A stretch of DNA of 64,000 nucleotides. Source: DATKXU01 sp035528905. GTDB taxonomy: Bacteria > Armatimonadota > UBA5829 > DTJY01. The notes beneath the pieces were generated by a model. That model saw nothing but the letters and a program-made list of their open reading frames with translations, searched no databases and had not been told where the DNA came from. The DNA lies in assembly GCA_035528905.1 (NCBI GenBank), contig DATKXU010000097.1:1-64000 (forward strand), written 5' to 3'. Both the position numbers and the translations under genes were made by a program. Positions 27,052 to 35,649 of this stretch are shown piece by piece (position 1 is the first letter of the stretch; each line of letters begins with the position of its first letter).

Positions 27052-28597
27052 ACTCCAATACCCCGAGCAGAACCAGGTAATACACAGCGATGAAGACGGG
27101 GGACGGCGACCGGACGGAGAACGACGACCACGGATGACTGCCCAGCTCCGTGACTACTCCGAGCATCGTAACGGCGAGAATCGTTCCAGGCACGGCCGCG
27201 GCATGGCCCAGTACGCCCCAGATAGAGCCGAGAAACAGTGCGGCGATGCCCGCCGCGCTGAGAAAGAGCACCAGCAGCGCCGTCAGAGCATTCGCAATAA
27301 TGCAGACGGATGAGACATAGTTGAAGTAGTACGCGGTGATCGGCCAGGTGGCCACAGCCGCGACGATGGACAGCAGGACTGCGACGACGATGCTCCGGGA
27401 CGCCCAGAGCGTCCAGCGGGCTATCCGGCCCGGAGGCTTCTGAGCGTGGTTCCAGGTGGGCGCCAGCCACTCGCTCGCTTTGGGCTCGATCAGCGGCAGG
27501 ATCAGCACTATTCCGAGCACCGCGGCGAAGGAGAGCTGGAAGCCCACATCGTAGAGGCTCAGCGGGTTCACGCCGAGGATCAGCAGACCGGCGAAGAGAA
27601 CGATGTTCACCATATCGGGCGCCCTCCAAAGGAGGAATGCCGCGAGGAAAGTGGTCACCATGACTGCGGCTCTCACGATGGACGGGCCCGGGCCGGCAAT
27701 CAACGTGAATCCCCAGAGCAGCGCGATCAGCAGCCAGTGCATCGCCGCCCGCGGGGTCGTCAATCGGCGCATGAGGTAGGCGAAGATGCCGACTATGACT
27801 CCGCAGTTGTACCCGGATGCAGCGAGCAGGTGCATCGTGCCCGATTTCATAAAGGCGGCCTGCACATCGAGCGGCAGGCTGGCATAGTTGCCCAGAAGGA
27901 TGCCAAGCAGTAGCCTGGCATGCACCGGCCGGAACAGCTCCAGCGCCTCCTTTGTCAAATGCGCCTTGAACCTGGATGCCGCCCATCTGACGCTGCGCGG
28001 CGCAGGCTGGACAACCGAGGTCTGATCCATCCCGCCGGAGAGCGTGCAGTACACGCGCTTGTGGGCGAGATATTCACCATAATCGGCGGCGCGCCCAGGA
28101 TTAGTCAGCGGCTGAGGCGTGCGCAGGCGGCCGTGGATCCGGACGGTCTCCCCATAGAAGGGCGCATCTGCGGCTTTGCTCTCGTCTCGCGGCGTGTACA
28201 AAGTCACCATCACGCGTCCGGGTACGGCGTATTCGCCGGCGTAAGTCCGCACGGTACGCGACTGCACTGTGAAGCGGATGCTGTCGCCCAAAGGCTCCGG
28301 GTCGGACGCTACGTCGCCGGTCAAATATACCAGCTTGCCTTCGGCGTACTGCGAGATGTCGCTGGGCGGAATCCGCCAGTAGGCGGCTGTTCGGATGAAG
28401 CCGAGGACGAAGACGGCAGCGAGCAGGCCGACGACGGAGCGATGGGAGATCCTTGCGGAGAGGACGCATGCGCCCAGAAACACACCCGCGGCGATCCCGA
28501 TACCCGCGAATGGATGCGATCTCAACTCGCCTGCGCACACTAGCCCGGCGATATAGGTGATCGCGAACGGAAATAGAGGCCGATGATGCAGGTTCAT
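27002..28597 (-). CDS. comEC: ComEC core: DNA uptake channel
   Basis: 531 residues with about ten transmembrane helices. An N-terminal DUF4131 region carries an OB-fold (YLTGDVASDPEPLGDSIRFT), then the competence domain (LLLGILLGNYASLPLDVQ, MHLLAASGYNCGVIVG). ComEC forms the inner-membrane channel for single-stranded DNA uptake in natural transformation. The polypeptide ends before the usual MBL domain, which is supplied by the overlapping downstream gene. comEA lies upstream in reverse order across a repeat; transformation competence is possible but pilus genes are not in view. Confidence 0.9.
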   Translation of the reverse strand: MNLHHRPLFPFAITYIAGLVCAGELRSHPFAGIGIAAGVFLGACVLSARISHRSVVGLLAAVFVLGFIRTAAYWRIPPSDISQYAEGKLVYLTGDVASDPEPLGDSIRFTVQSRTVRTYAGEYAVPGRVMVTLYTPRDESKAADAPFYGETVRIHGRLRTPQPLTNPGRAADYGEYLAHKRVYCTLSGGMDQTSVVQPAPRSVRWAASRFKAHLTKEALELFRPVHARLLLGILLGNYASLPLDVQAAFMKSGTMHLLAASGYNCGVIVGIFAYLMRRLTTPRAAMHWLLIALLWGFTLIAGPGPSIVRAAVMVTTFLAAFLLWRAPDMVNIVLFAGLLILGVNPLSLYDVGFQLSFAAVLGIVLILPLIEPKASEWLAPTWNHAQKPPGRIARWTLWASRSIVVAVLLSIVAAVATWPITAYYFNYVSSVCIIANALTALLVLFLSAAGIAALFLGSIWGVLGHAAAVPGTILAVTMLGVVTELGSHPWSSFSVRSPSPVFIAVYYLVLLGVLEYAHRQAARTQRAPGDS

Positions 28598-28617
28598 GGG
28601 TCAGGCCGCCTCAGACG

Positions 28618-28705
28618 GGCGTGATAAGTGATGAGTGATAGGTGATCCTGGATGCTGGATACTCGATGCTTGATGAAGAAACTAACATCCAGCAGACTGA
28701 CTTAG
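28618..28705. repeat. Word-like repeat (GTGATAAGTGATGAG and GGATGCTGGATAC)
   Basis: Iterated GTGATRAGTGAT words followed by GATGCTGGATACTCGATGC words occupy the gap between comEA and comEC. Family shared in style with repeats elsewhere in the window. Confidence 0.5.
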
Positions 28706-28731
28706 CAATCTGCAATGCCCGGCTTCCCGTC

Positions 28732-29409
28732 TCACAGCGTCACGAACGGGCGCATCTTTTCGAGCTTCGCCGGGCCGATGCCCCTGACCTCATCCAGCTC
28801 CTCGATGGATTGGAAGCGCCCGTGCTCCGTGCGGTAATCAACTATGCGCTGGGCCATTGCCGGGCCTATGCCGGGAAGCCGCTGGAGCTCCTCAAACCCG
28901 GCGGTATTGATGTGCACAGTCCCCTCGCCGGGCCTGGTCAGTTTCTTCGGACCGGAGCTTCTGACGCTTTCGCTGGCGGCTCCTGCCGACGGCGACGCGG
29001 CCGCTCCTCCGCGAACAATGGACACCTTGGGCGGGGCAATCTGTCCCTTCGGCGCGATGTAGACCTGCTGGCCGTCGGTCAGCTTCTCGGCGAGGTTGAT
29101 GCTCTCCAGATCACTATTTGGGAGGGCGCCTCCTGCCTCTTTGATCGCGTCCGTCACTCGGCTGCCGGGCTTAAGGTCGTACACGCCGGGCTTGCTCACC
29201 TTCCCGGTGACGTGGACGCAGACCGTCTGAGGTGGTTCGGCAGGCTGATCTGTGGACTCAGCTGCGGGCGCCCCGGACTCGATGAACTTGATGTCCCCGC
29301 CGCCGGGGCTGAAAACGCCCGACTTCGCTACGAGCACGGCCGTGCCGATGAACCCAATGGCGACGATGATGCCGGCAGCGATCAGTTGATTTCGCGTGAA
29401 GTTGAACAT
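28732..29409 (-). CDS. comEA: ComEA helix-hairpin-helix DNA receptor
   Basis: 225 residues. One N-terminal transmembrane helix (LIAAGIIVAIGFIGTAVLV), an SLBB domain (HVTGKVSKPGVYDLKPGSRV, LADGQQVYIAPKG-type end), a Ser/Ala linker, and a C-terminal double HhH DNA-binding motif beginning INTAGFEELQRLPGIGPAMA. ComEA binds incoming double-stranded DNA outside the inner membrane. Likely cotranscribed with comEC. Confidence 0.92.
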   Translation of the reverse strand: MFNFTRNQLIAAGIIVAIGFIGTAVLVAKSGVFSPGGGDIKFIESGAPAAESTDQPAEPPQTVCVHVTGKVSKPGVYDLKPGSRVTDAIKEAGGALPNSDLESINLAEKLTDGQQVYIAPKGQIAPPKVSIVRGGAAASPSAGAASESVRSSGPKKLTRPGEGTVHINTAGFEELQRLPGIGPAMAQRIVDYRTEHGRFQSIEELDEVRGIGPAKLEKMRPFVTL

Positions 29410-29446
29410 CCGGGGCTTACCTCTAAAGCAAGCAGATATGTGTAAC

Positions 29447-29605
29447 CTACCGCTTGTCGGAGATTATATCAAGCTGATCGGTGGAAAGCAAGCAGAGGAT
29501 TACCAATGAGCGCAGGAGCATAGACGGGTGGCGATTTCCGAACCGCCATCTCAAACCGGCGGCGCGGATGTCTAGTGAACCAGTTCTTCGCAAATCACGT
29601 ATCAT
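29447..29605 (-). pseudogene. Leader remnant of a third PHP-array copy
   Basis: A 52-codon frame starting MIRDLRRTGSLDIRAAG, almost identical to the 5' leader of PHP copy B, but diverging after MLLRSLV into unrelated residues and stopping. Its ATG overlaps the copy B stop codon. It is the original flank of the gene, copied into copy B's 5' leader when the tandem duplication formed, so probably not a functional gene. Confidence 0.7.
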
Positions 29606-29960
29606 GTGCCCGATGCCAGGTCGTGGAACGTCAGCAGGTGATCCTTCGAGCTGATGAGGACGTTGTCCCAGAATATGATCAGCTTGCGCGGCGCGTTGTC
29701 CGACGCGACGAGCGCTTCCTGGTACGGGCAGATCTCCACGGCCTGCTCCCATGTCCCGTAGTCCTTCAGCACGGCCTTCAGCAGCACCGGGCCGCGATTC
29801 TCCAGGCGAATGAAGCCCTTGCCGTTTGCGTCGGCGATCCGGCGCACGCCGACCATGCTCCGCACGAGGTCCGAAAGCAGCTCCTTCCGGCCGCAGAGCG
29901 AGTCGTCGAACCAAGCCAGCGTCCGGCGGGCGCGCAGAGCCTCAAGGATGCCCTTCTCCG
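29501..29960. repeat. Direct repeat unit 1 of PHP array
   Basis: Nearly identical to 30697-31160 at a spacing of about 1,196 bases. It includes the 3' flank and the sequence for the C-terminal 130 residues of the PHP protein. The match ends sharply where the two proteins diverge. Confidence 0.85.
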
Positions 29961-30717
29961 AGCGCTTCTTAGCGAATACGAGGGTGACCGGCTGTTTCTC
30001 TTCGCCCCTCGGCTTGTGGGCGTCGGAATTGGCGAAGACGGCGAGATTGTGCTCGAGCGCCCAGTCGAACGCGAAGGCATACCACCACTTGCCGTGGTTC
30101 TCCACCGTCGCCACTCCCGTGCCGGCACAATGGTTTTCGACCTCAATGCCCTGGACGATGCCCTCCTCGATCGCCCAACGCAGCGGCTCCCTGAAGCCGA
30201 CGTGCGGGTGCGGGTGAAGCACGAATCCCCCGGCGGCTGCTATCTCACGCAGTTGATCCTGGTAGAAAGCCCGCTTCTTCCCCGGCACCTCTGCCCATAG
30301 GTGGCCGTCGCGCTGCTTGTATTTGTCAGAAACTCCGAGGGCGACAAAGTGCTCCATGTTCTCTATCCCCGACTCCAGTCCGCGAACGAGCACTACGCCC
30401 AGCCGCCTTGCTAGAGGGGATGCTTGATCGTAAGACTTGTTGTAATTCGGGCACATGGCATGATCGGTGATTGCAATGGCGTCGTAGCCATACCGCCATG
30501 CTTCCAGGACTCGCTCCTCAGGCGTAAGCTTACCATCGGAGTTGGTAGTGTGCAGGTGGAAATCGCAGCAAAGGATTTCGTATTCGCCCACGCGGGGAAA
30601 TGCGTTCAGGGAGCGAGTGAATGTCGTCTGAGCCGCAGATGATGCCTGCTCTGCATCAGCGGCGCATGGCAAGCAGGTGAGCACGAGTAGAAGGAATACC
30701 AATGAGCGCAGGAGCAT
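29602..30717 (-). CDS. Exported PHP-domain protein, copy B
   Basis: 371 residues from the ATG at 30717, which begins a clean signal peptide (MLLRSLVFLLLVLTCLPCA). The PHP/CehA domain shows DFHLHTTNSDGKLTPEERV, AITDHAMCP, FVLHPHPHVG and ANSDAHKPRG, supplying the metal-binding His and Asp residues of a trinuclear-site phosphoesterase. The C-terminal 130 residues (LEALRARRTLAWFDDSLCGR onward) are nearly identical to copy A. An upstream ATG at 30801 overlaps the copy A stop and could add 28 residues derived from duplicated flank. Substrate unknown. Confidence 0.85.
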   Translation of the reverse strand: MLLRSLVFLLLVLTCLPCAADAEQASSAAQTTFTRSLNAFPRVGEYEILCCDFHLHTTNSDGKLTPEERVLEAWRYGYDAIAITDHAMCPNYNKSYDQASPLARRLGVVLVRGLESGIENMEHFVALGVSDKYKQRDGHLWAEVPGKKRAFYQDQLREIAAAGGFVLHPHPHVGFREPLRWAIEEGIVQGIEVENHCAGTGVATVENHGKWWYAFAFDWALEHNLAVFANSDAHKPRGEEKQPVTLVFAKKRSEKGILEALRARRTLAWFDDSLCGRKELLSDLVRSMVGVRRIADANGKGFIRLENRGPVLLKAVLKDYGTWEQAVEICPYQEALVASDNAPRKLIIFWDNVLISSKDHLLTFHDLASGT

Positions 30718-31160
30718 AGACGGGTGGCGATTTCCGAACCGCCATCTCAAACCGGCGGCGCGGATGTCTAGTGAACCAGTTCTTCGCAAATCACGCATCA
30801 TCCGCCCGATCCCAGGTCGTGGAACGTCAGCAGGTGATCCTTCGAGCTGATTAGTATGTTATCCCAGAATATGATCAGCTTGGGCGGCACGTTGTCCGAC
30901 GCGACGAGCGCCTCCTGATACGGGCCGATCTCAACGGGCTGCTCCCAGACTCCGTAGTCTTTCAGCACGGCCTTCAGCAGTACCGGGGCGCGATTCTCCA
31001 GGCGAATGAAGCCCTTGCCGTTCGCGTCGGCGATCCGGCGCACGCCGACCATGCTCCGCACCAGGTCCGAAAGCAGCTCCTTCCGGCCGCAGAGCGAGTC
31101 GTCGAACCAAGCCAGCGTCCGGCGGGCGCGCAGAGCCTCAAGAATCCCCTTCTCCGAGCG
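30697..31160. repeat. Direct repeat unit 2 of PHP array
   Basis: Partner of 29501-29960. Carries the copy A C-terminal coding region plus the leader of copy B. The left edge at 30697-30701 is the TACCA duplication junction. Confidence 0.85.
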
Positions 31161-31922
31161 ATTTTTTGCAAAGACAAGGGTGAAGGATTGCCTCCTGTCT
31201 CTTGCGAAATGAGAATCGCTGCTCGCAATTACAGTGAGGTTGTACTTGAGCGCATGGTCGAGCGCATGCGGATACCACCGCCTGCCACCTTCGTCTACGG
31301 CCTCGTATCCCTCGCCAACGCCACCTTGCTTCACCTCTATCCCCTGTACAATTCCCTGTTCGATGGCCCATCGCTCAGGCTCGGTTAGGCCCTGGAAGGG
31401 ATGCGGATAGATGACATAGCCTCCAGCTTGCGCTATTTTGCGTAGCTGGTCCTGGTAAAAAGGTTTCTTCTTCTCTCGTTTCCCCGTCATAGGATGGTTG
31501 TCGCGCCTCTTATAGGCGGAGTCCGAGAGATACAGAACCACGAAGTGGTCCATCTGAAAACCTGTTTCCAGCCCGCGGATGATCACCAGCCCCAGCGATT
31601 TCGCCAGCGGGGAGGCTTGATCGTAAGTCTTGTCGTAGTTGTTCCCGGGAGCGTCGGCGTGGTCGGTGATGGAAATAGCATCATACCCATACCTCCATGC
31701 TTCCAGGACTCGCTCCTCAGGCGTAAGCTTACCGTCGGAGTTGGTAGTGTGCAGGTGGAAATCGCAGCAAAGGATTTCGTATTCGCCCACGTGGGGAAAT
31801 GCGTTCAGGGAGCGAGTGAATGTCGTCTGAGCCGCAGATGACGCCTGCTCCGCATCAGCGGCGCATGGCAAGCAGGTGAGCACGAGTAGAAGGAATACCA
31901 GTGCGGTGAGCTGCTTTCTCAA
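30798..31922 (-). CDS. Exported PHP-domain protein, copy A
   Basis: 374 residues starting at TTG 31922, with AGGAGGT nine bases upstream and a promoter at 31962-31990. The signal peptide RKQLTALVFLLLVLTCLPCA is followed by the PHP/CehA domain: DFHLHTTNSDGKLTPEERV, SITDHADAPG, YVIYPHPFQG and ASSDSHFARD. The first 70 mature residues and the last 130 match copy B almost exactly, while the region between (about residues 95-235) is only about half identical. Probable periplasmic phosphoesterase of the CehA/McbA group. This copy keeps the ancestral 5' end. Confidence 0.87.
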   Translation of the reverse strand: MRKQLTALVFLLLVLTCLPCAADAEQASSAAQTTFTRSLNAFPHVGEYEILCCDFHLHTTNSDGKLTPEERVLEAWRYGYDAISITDHADAPGNNYDKTYDQASPLAKSLGLVIIRGLETGFQMDHFVVLYLSDSAYKRRDNHPMTGKREKKKPFYQDQLRKIAQAGGYVIYPHPFQGLTEPERWAIEQGIVQGIEVKQGGVGEGYEAVDEGGRRWYPHALDHALKYNLTVIASSDSHFARDRRQSFTLVFAKNRSEKGILEALRARRTLAWFDDSLCGRKELLSDLVRSMVGVRRIADANGKGFIRLENRAPVLLKAVLKDYGVWEQPVEIGPYQEALVASDNVPPKLIIFWDNILISSKDHLLTFHDLGSGG

Positions 31923-31961
31923 TCTTGTTGTACCTCCTTGGGTTTGCCTGTCCTGAGGAAT

Positions 31962-31990
31962 AGGATAGCCGGTTATCGCCCTGGTGCCAA
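31962..31990 (-). promoter_or_regulatory. Promoter of PHP array
   Basis: On the minus strand TTGGCA (31990-31985) and TATCCT (31967-31962) with a 17-base spacer. This decides the start of copy A, since longer reading-frame extensions would precede the transcript. Confidence 0.5.
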
Positions 31991-32011
31991 GGGCCCGGCA
32001 ATCCAAGACGC

Positions 32012-32040
32012 TTGTAGAATCGGCTGAACGAGCATATAAT
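32012..32040 (+). promoter_or_regulatory. Promoter of PPC-domain gene
   Basis: TTGTAG at 32012-32017 and perfect TATAAT at 32035-32040 with a 17-base spacer. Confidence 0.6.
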
Positions 32041-32091
32041 TGCAGCACAGGTCAGCGCGATGCGAAAAGAGCTGTTGATTCAGGAGGCGGA

Positions 32092-32532
32092 ATGAGATAC
32101 ACTCAGGGGAGTCTGGGCCGGGTATTCGTCGCCCGACTCCACGATGGAGAGTCAATCTACAGTGCAGTGGAAGAAATCGCGTCCCGCGAAGGGATCGAAT
32201 CCGCGGCGGTGCTGGCGGTCGGCGGCATTCGATCCGGGAAGGTCGTGACGGGCCCCGAAAGCCGGACCGGCAAGTTGGTTCCTCACCTCGAAGAGTTCGA
32301 CGATGCGCGGGAGCTGGTGGGCGTCGGCACGCTGTTCCAGCAGGACGGGAAGCCGTCGCTCCACTTTCATGCGGGAATCGGCCGGGGCAGGGAGTCACTC
32401 GTCGGCTGCCCGCGTGTCGGCATGTCCGTCTACCTGGTGCTGGAACTCGTCATAATCGAGCTTGTCGGCGTTCATGCCAGACGCGAATTGGACCCGGATT
32501 TCGGCGTTCATCTGCTTGCGATTGCGGATTGA
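32092..32532 (+). CDS. PPC/DUF296 domain protein
   Basis: A 146-residue single-domain PPC (plants and prokaryotes conserved) protein: GRVFVARLHDGESIYSAVEE, ESAAVLAVGGIRSGKV, VGVGTLFQQDGKPSLHFHAG and GMSVYLVLELVIIEL. Bacterial members form trimers with conserved His residues (HFHAG) at the interface; in plants the domain accompanies AT-hook DNA binding, but no such hook is present here. AGGAGG precedes the ATG. Function unknown. Confidence 0.88.
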   Translation: MRYTQGSLGRVFVARLHDGESIYSAVEEIASREGIESAAVLAVGGIRSGKVVTGPESRTGKLVPHLEEFDDARELVGVGTLFQQDGKPSLHFHAGIGRGRESLVGCPRVGMSVYLVLELVIIELVGVHARRELDPDFGVHLLAIAD

Positions 32533-32565
32533 CCGGGCCGCCATCATGCCGAGGGCTGCCCGTGC

Positions 32566-32594
32566 TTCAACAACCGATGAAGCAGCCATATAAT
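32566..32594 (+). promoter_or_regulatory. Promoter of cysK
   Basis: TTCAAC at 32566-32571 and TATAAT at 32589-32594 with a 17-base spacer, about 55 bases before the cysK start. Confidence 0.5.
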
Positions 32595-32650
32595 GAGTTG
32601 CTGAAGGAATCCCGGTTTCTCTCTTAGCCGATTCTGCGCGAGAGGATGAT

Positions 32651-33538
32651 ATGCTCACGGACAACATACTCGATCTGATTGGCAATACGCCGCTCATACG
32701 ATTGAAAGGCGAGAACGTCTACGCGAAGGCGGAGTTCCTCAACCCCGGCGGAAGCATCAAGGACAGGGTCGCGCTGGCGATGATCGAGGGCGCGGAGCGC
32801 GATGGGCGGCTGAAACCCGATTCCATCCTTGTGGAGCCTACTTCCGGGAATACCGGCATCGGAGTCGCCCTGGTAGGCCGCGCTAAGGGCTACTGCGTGC
32901 GCATAGTGATGCCCGAAGGCATGAGCGAGGAGCGCAAGAAGCTGATCCGCGCGTTGGGTGCAGAGCTAATCCTGACACCCGACAAGGAAGGCATCGCGGG
33001 CGCAGTCGAACGAGTGCGACAGATGGCCGCAGAGGATCCGCGAATCTTCGTGCCCCAGCAGTTCGAGAACCCCGATAACCCGCGGGTCCACTATGAACAG
33101 ACGGCGGTCGAGCTCTGGCATCAGTTGTCCGGCGACATCGCCTCCTTCGTGGCCGGTGTCGGGAGCGGTGGAACCCTTCAGGGCGTCGGCAAGTTCCTGA
33201 AGGAGCATAAGCCGGGCGTGAAGATTGTCGCCGTCGAGCCGAAGAACGTCGCCGCGCTTCTCGGGCACGAGCCTGGTCTGCACCAGATTCAGGGCATCGG
33301 CGACGGGTTCATCCCCGCGATACTCGATGTCTCGATGGTTGACGAGGTGATCGAGGTGACCGATGAAGACGCCATCGAGATCACGAGGGAGCTGGGCAGG
33401 GACTTCGGCCTGCTGGTCGGCATCTCCTCCGGAGCCAACGTGTGGGCCGCGCGCCAACTGGCGAAGAAGGTCAGCGGCAACGTCGCCACCGTACTCCCCG
33501 ACCGCGCCGAGCGGTACTTCAGCACCGCTCTCCTCTGA
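32651..33538 (+). CDS. cysK: Cysteine synthase (O-acetylserine sulfhydrylase)
   Basis: 295 residues. The PLP Lys37 lies in NPGGSIKDRV, with the substrate loop PTSGNTGIG, the phosphate loop VGSGGTLQGVG and GISSGANVWAA, and a C-terminus VLPDRAERYFSTALL. Combines O-acetylserine with sulfide to give cysteine. The cysE product (54693-55388) supplies the acetylserine. Slightly short but complete. Confidence 0.93.
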   Translation: MLTDNILDLIGNTPLIRLKGENVYAKAEFLNPGGSIKDRVALAMIEGAERDGRLKPDSILVEPTSGNTGIGVALVGRAKGYCVRIVMPEGMSEERKKLIRALGAELILTPDKEGIAGAVERVRQMAAEDPRIFVPQQFENPDNPRVHYEQTAVELWHQLSGDIASFVAGVGSGGTLQGVGKFLKEHKPGVKIVAVEPKNVAALLGHEPGLHQIQGIGDGFIPAILDVSMVDEVIEVTDEDAIEITRELGRDFGLLVGISSGANVWAARQLAKKVSGNVATVLPDRAERYFSTALL

Positions 33539-33564
33539 TTGCGAACCTTGGGCTGCGGGCGAAA

Positions 33565-33593
33565 TTGACAGAGTCCGTCGTGTGTGTTAGAAT
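33565..33593 (+). promoter_or_regulatory. Promoter of radical SAM/RNase G operon
   Basis: TTGACA at 33565-33570 and TAGAAT at 33588-33593 with a 17-base spacer. The leader is then about 185 bases, partly filled by word-like repeats (TCTGTGCTTCTGTGTTC). Confidence 0.65.
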
Positions 33594-33783
33594 ATTTCCC
33601 GTGGATCGTGTGCTGGCGTCCCGATTCGCACTCATGGTGGGCCGGGATTTCGCCAGCTTTTTGTTTGCCCGACTCGGATGCGAAGCAGAACACAAAGGAG
33701 AAGCGGACCAGATCCCCGCTGCTTGGCCGGGCGTGTGTCTCCGCGTTTTCTGTGCTTCTGTGTTCTAAGGACATTCTAACTGC

Positions 33784-35649
33784 ATGCGTGAACTGCTCGA
33801 CGACATACTGCCGCGCGTGACAAAGCCGGCGCGCTATACGGGAGGCGAGTTCAACGCCGTAATCAAGGATCGCCGCGAGGTGGATGTGACCTTCGCGCTG
33901 GCGTTCCCCGACACCTATGAGATCGGTATGTCGAACCTCGGCCTCCGCATCATCTACCATATCCTGAACCGCCGGCCCGACACCGCTGCCGAGCGTGTCT
34001 TCGCGCCGTGGGTTGATATGGAGGAGGAAATGAGGCGGCGCGGGCTGCCTCTATTCACATTGGAGAGCCAAACGCCGGTCAGGGATTTCGATATCCTCGG
34101 CTTTTCGCTTGGGTACGAGTTGACCTACACCAATGTGTTGAACATGCTCGACCTTGCCGGCATGCCGGTTCTGGCTGCTGAGCGAGGGGACGACTCGCCC
34201 CTGGTCATCGCTGGCGGATGCTGCACGTTTAATCCTGAGCCGATGGCGGACTTCATAGACGCTTTCGTAGTAGGTGAAGGCGAAGAAGTGATCCATGAGA
34301 TCGTGGAGAGCTTCAAGCAGCACCGGCGCGACGGCAGGGAAGTCCTCCTGCGAAGGCTTGCATCCATCCAGGGCGTGTACGTCCCAAGCTTGTACGAGGT
34401 ATCCTACAAAGCCGACGGGACCATAGAGGACGTTCGCCCGAGGGAGGATGGAGTGCCGGCGGTCGTCACTAAGCGCCTGGTACTCGATCTGGATGGCGCC
34501 GAGTATCCCGATGCGCCGGTGATCCCGTTCGTCGAGATCGTGCACGACCGCATCGCCCTGGAGGTGATGCGCGGATGTTCCCGCGGATGCCGGTTCTGCC
34601 AGGCTGGAATCATCTACCGCCCGGTACGGCAAAGGTCTGCCGGGAAAGTGATGGAGCTGGCGGAGACCTTGTCTGCCAACACGGGGTACGACGAGATTGG
34701 GCTTCTATCCCTTTCTACGGCTGATTACACCGGCATAGAGGAGCTTGTCCGCAAGCTGATCGAGCGTTATGAGCCGCAGCGGATCGGGCTATCGCTCCCG
34801 TCCTTAAGAGCGGATGCGCCGTGCATCGAGCTTGCGTCCGAAATCCGGAAGGTGCGGAAGTCGGGGCTAACACTCGCGCCGGAAGCCGGCACCCAGCGGA
34901 TGCGTGACAGGATCAATAAGAGCGTCACGGAGGAGGATTTGCTGGCGGCGGTGGAAGCCGCGTTCCGCTGTGGCTGGAGACGGATTAAGCTGTATTTCAT
35001 GATCGGCCTGCCGGGCGACACGGACGAGGATATCGTCGGAATCGCGCACCTGGCCTCGAAGGTGGCGAAAATCGGCTGGCGGATGGGCATCGGCCCCACG
35101 GTCAGCCTCAGCGTTGCCTCCCTTGTGCCGAAGCCCCACACTCCGTTCCAGTGGCGCGCGCAGGATACCATCGAGGAGATGGAGCGAAAGCAGGAGGTAC
35201 TGAAGCAGGCGTTGAGGAAGAAGCATGTCTCCCTGAGCTGGCACAATGCGCGCATGAGTCATCTGGAGGCAGTCCTATCCCGCGGCGACAGGCGGTTGGG
35301 AAAGGCGATATTGCTCGCCTGGCGGAACGGCTGCCGGTTCGATGCGTGGGATGAGCGCCTGGATGTTGCGCAATGGATGGGCGCTCTGGACGACGCTGGT
35401 CTGGATCCGGGCTTCTATGCGAACAGGCGTAGAGAGTACGACGAGGTACTTCCGTGGGATCACATCGTCTGCGGTGTCAGCAAGGAGTTTCTCGTGCGCG
35501 AGGACCGGCGTGCGGAGGCGGTGGAAGTCACGCCGGATTGCCGGTTCGACCGGGCCGGTTGCGCGGGATGCGGAGTCGCCGGGCTCCTCTCCGGCGTTCG
35601 GGCCGGCATGCGTGAGGTGCCGAATGTCGCGTGTGTTGCTAAAGCTTAG
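33784..35649 (+). CDS. TIGR03960 family B12-binding radical SAM protein
   Basis: 621 residues. The N-terminal B12-binding-like region (ALAFPDTYEIGMSNLGLRI) precedes the radical SAM domain, whose 4Fe-4S cluster ligands are in MRGCSRGCRFCQAGIIYRP. LTLAPEAGTQRMRDRINKS and YFMIGLPGDTDEDI are typical of the family. The family always sits next to TIGR03936, RNase G and L21 genes and is presumed to act in RNA or ribosomal modification; the reaction is unknown. Overlaps the next gene by 26 bases. Confidence 0.93.
   Translation: MRELLDDILPRVTKPARYTGGEFNAVIKDRREVDVTFALAFPDTYEIGMSNLGLRIIYHILNRRPDTAAERVFAPWVDMEEEMRRRGLPLFTLESQTPVRDFDILGFSLGYELTYTNVLNMLDLAGMPVLAAERGDDSPLVIAGGCCTFNPEPMADFIDAFVVGEGEEVIHEIVESFKQHRRDGREVLLRRLASIQGVYVPSLYEVSYKADGTIEDVRPREDGVPAVVTKRLVLDLDGAEYPDAPVIPFVEIVHDRIALEVMRGCSRGCRFCQAGIIYRPVRQRSAGKVMELAETLSANTGYDEIGLLSLSTADYTGIEELVRKLIERYEPQRIGLSLPSLRADAPCIELASEIRKVRKSGLTLAPEAGTQRMRDRINKSVTEEDLLAAVEAAFRCGWRRIKLYFMIGLPGDTDEDIVGIAHLASKVAKIGWRMGIGPTVSLSVASLVPKPHTPFQWRAQDTIEEMERKQEVLKQALRKKHVSLSWHNARMSHLEAVLSRGDRRLGKAILLAWRNGCRFDAWDERLDVAQWMGALDDAGLDPGFYANRRREYDEVLPWDHIVCGVSKEFLVREDRRAEAVEVTPDCRFDRAGCAGCGVAGLLSGVRAGMREVPNVACVAKA

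Noticed and set aside
33539..33783. Small gene between cysK and the radical SAM gene
   Set aside because: Open frames here overlap the promoter and word-like repeats and have no domain.
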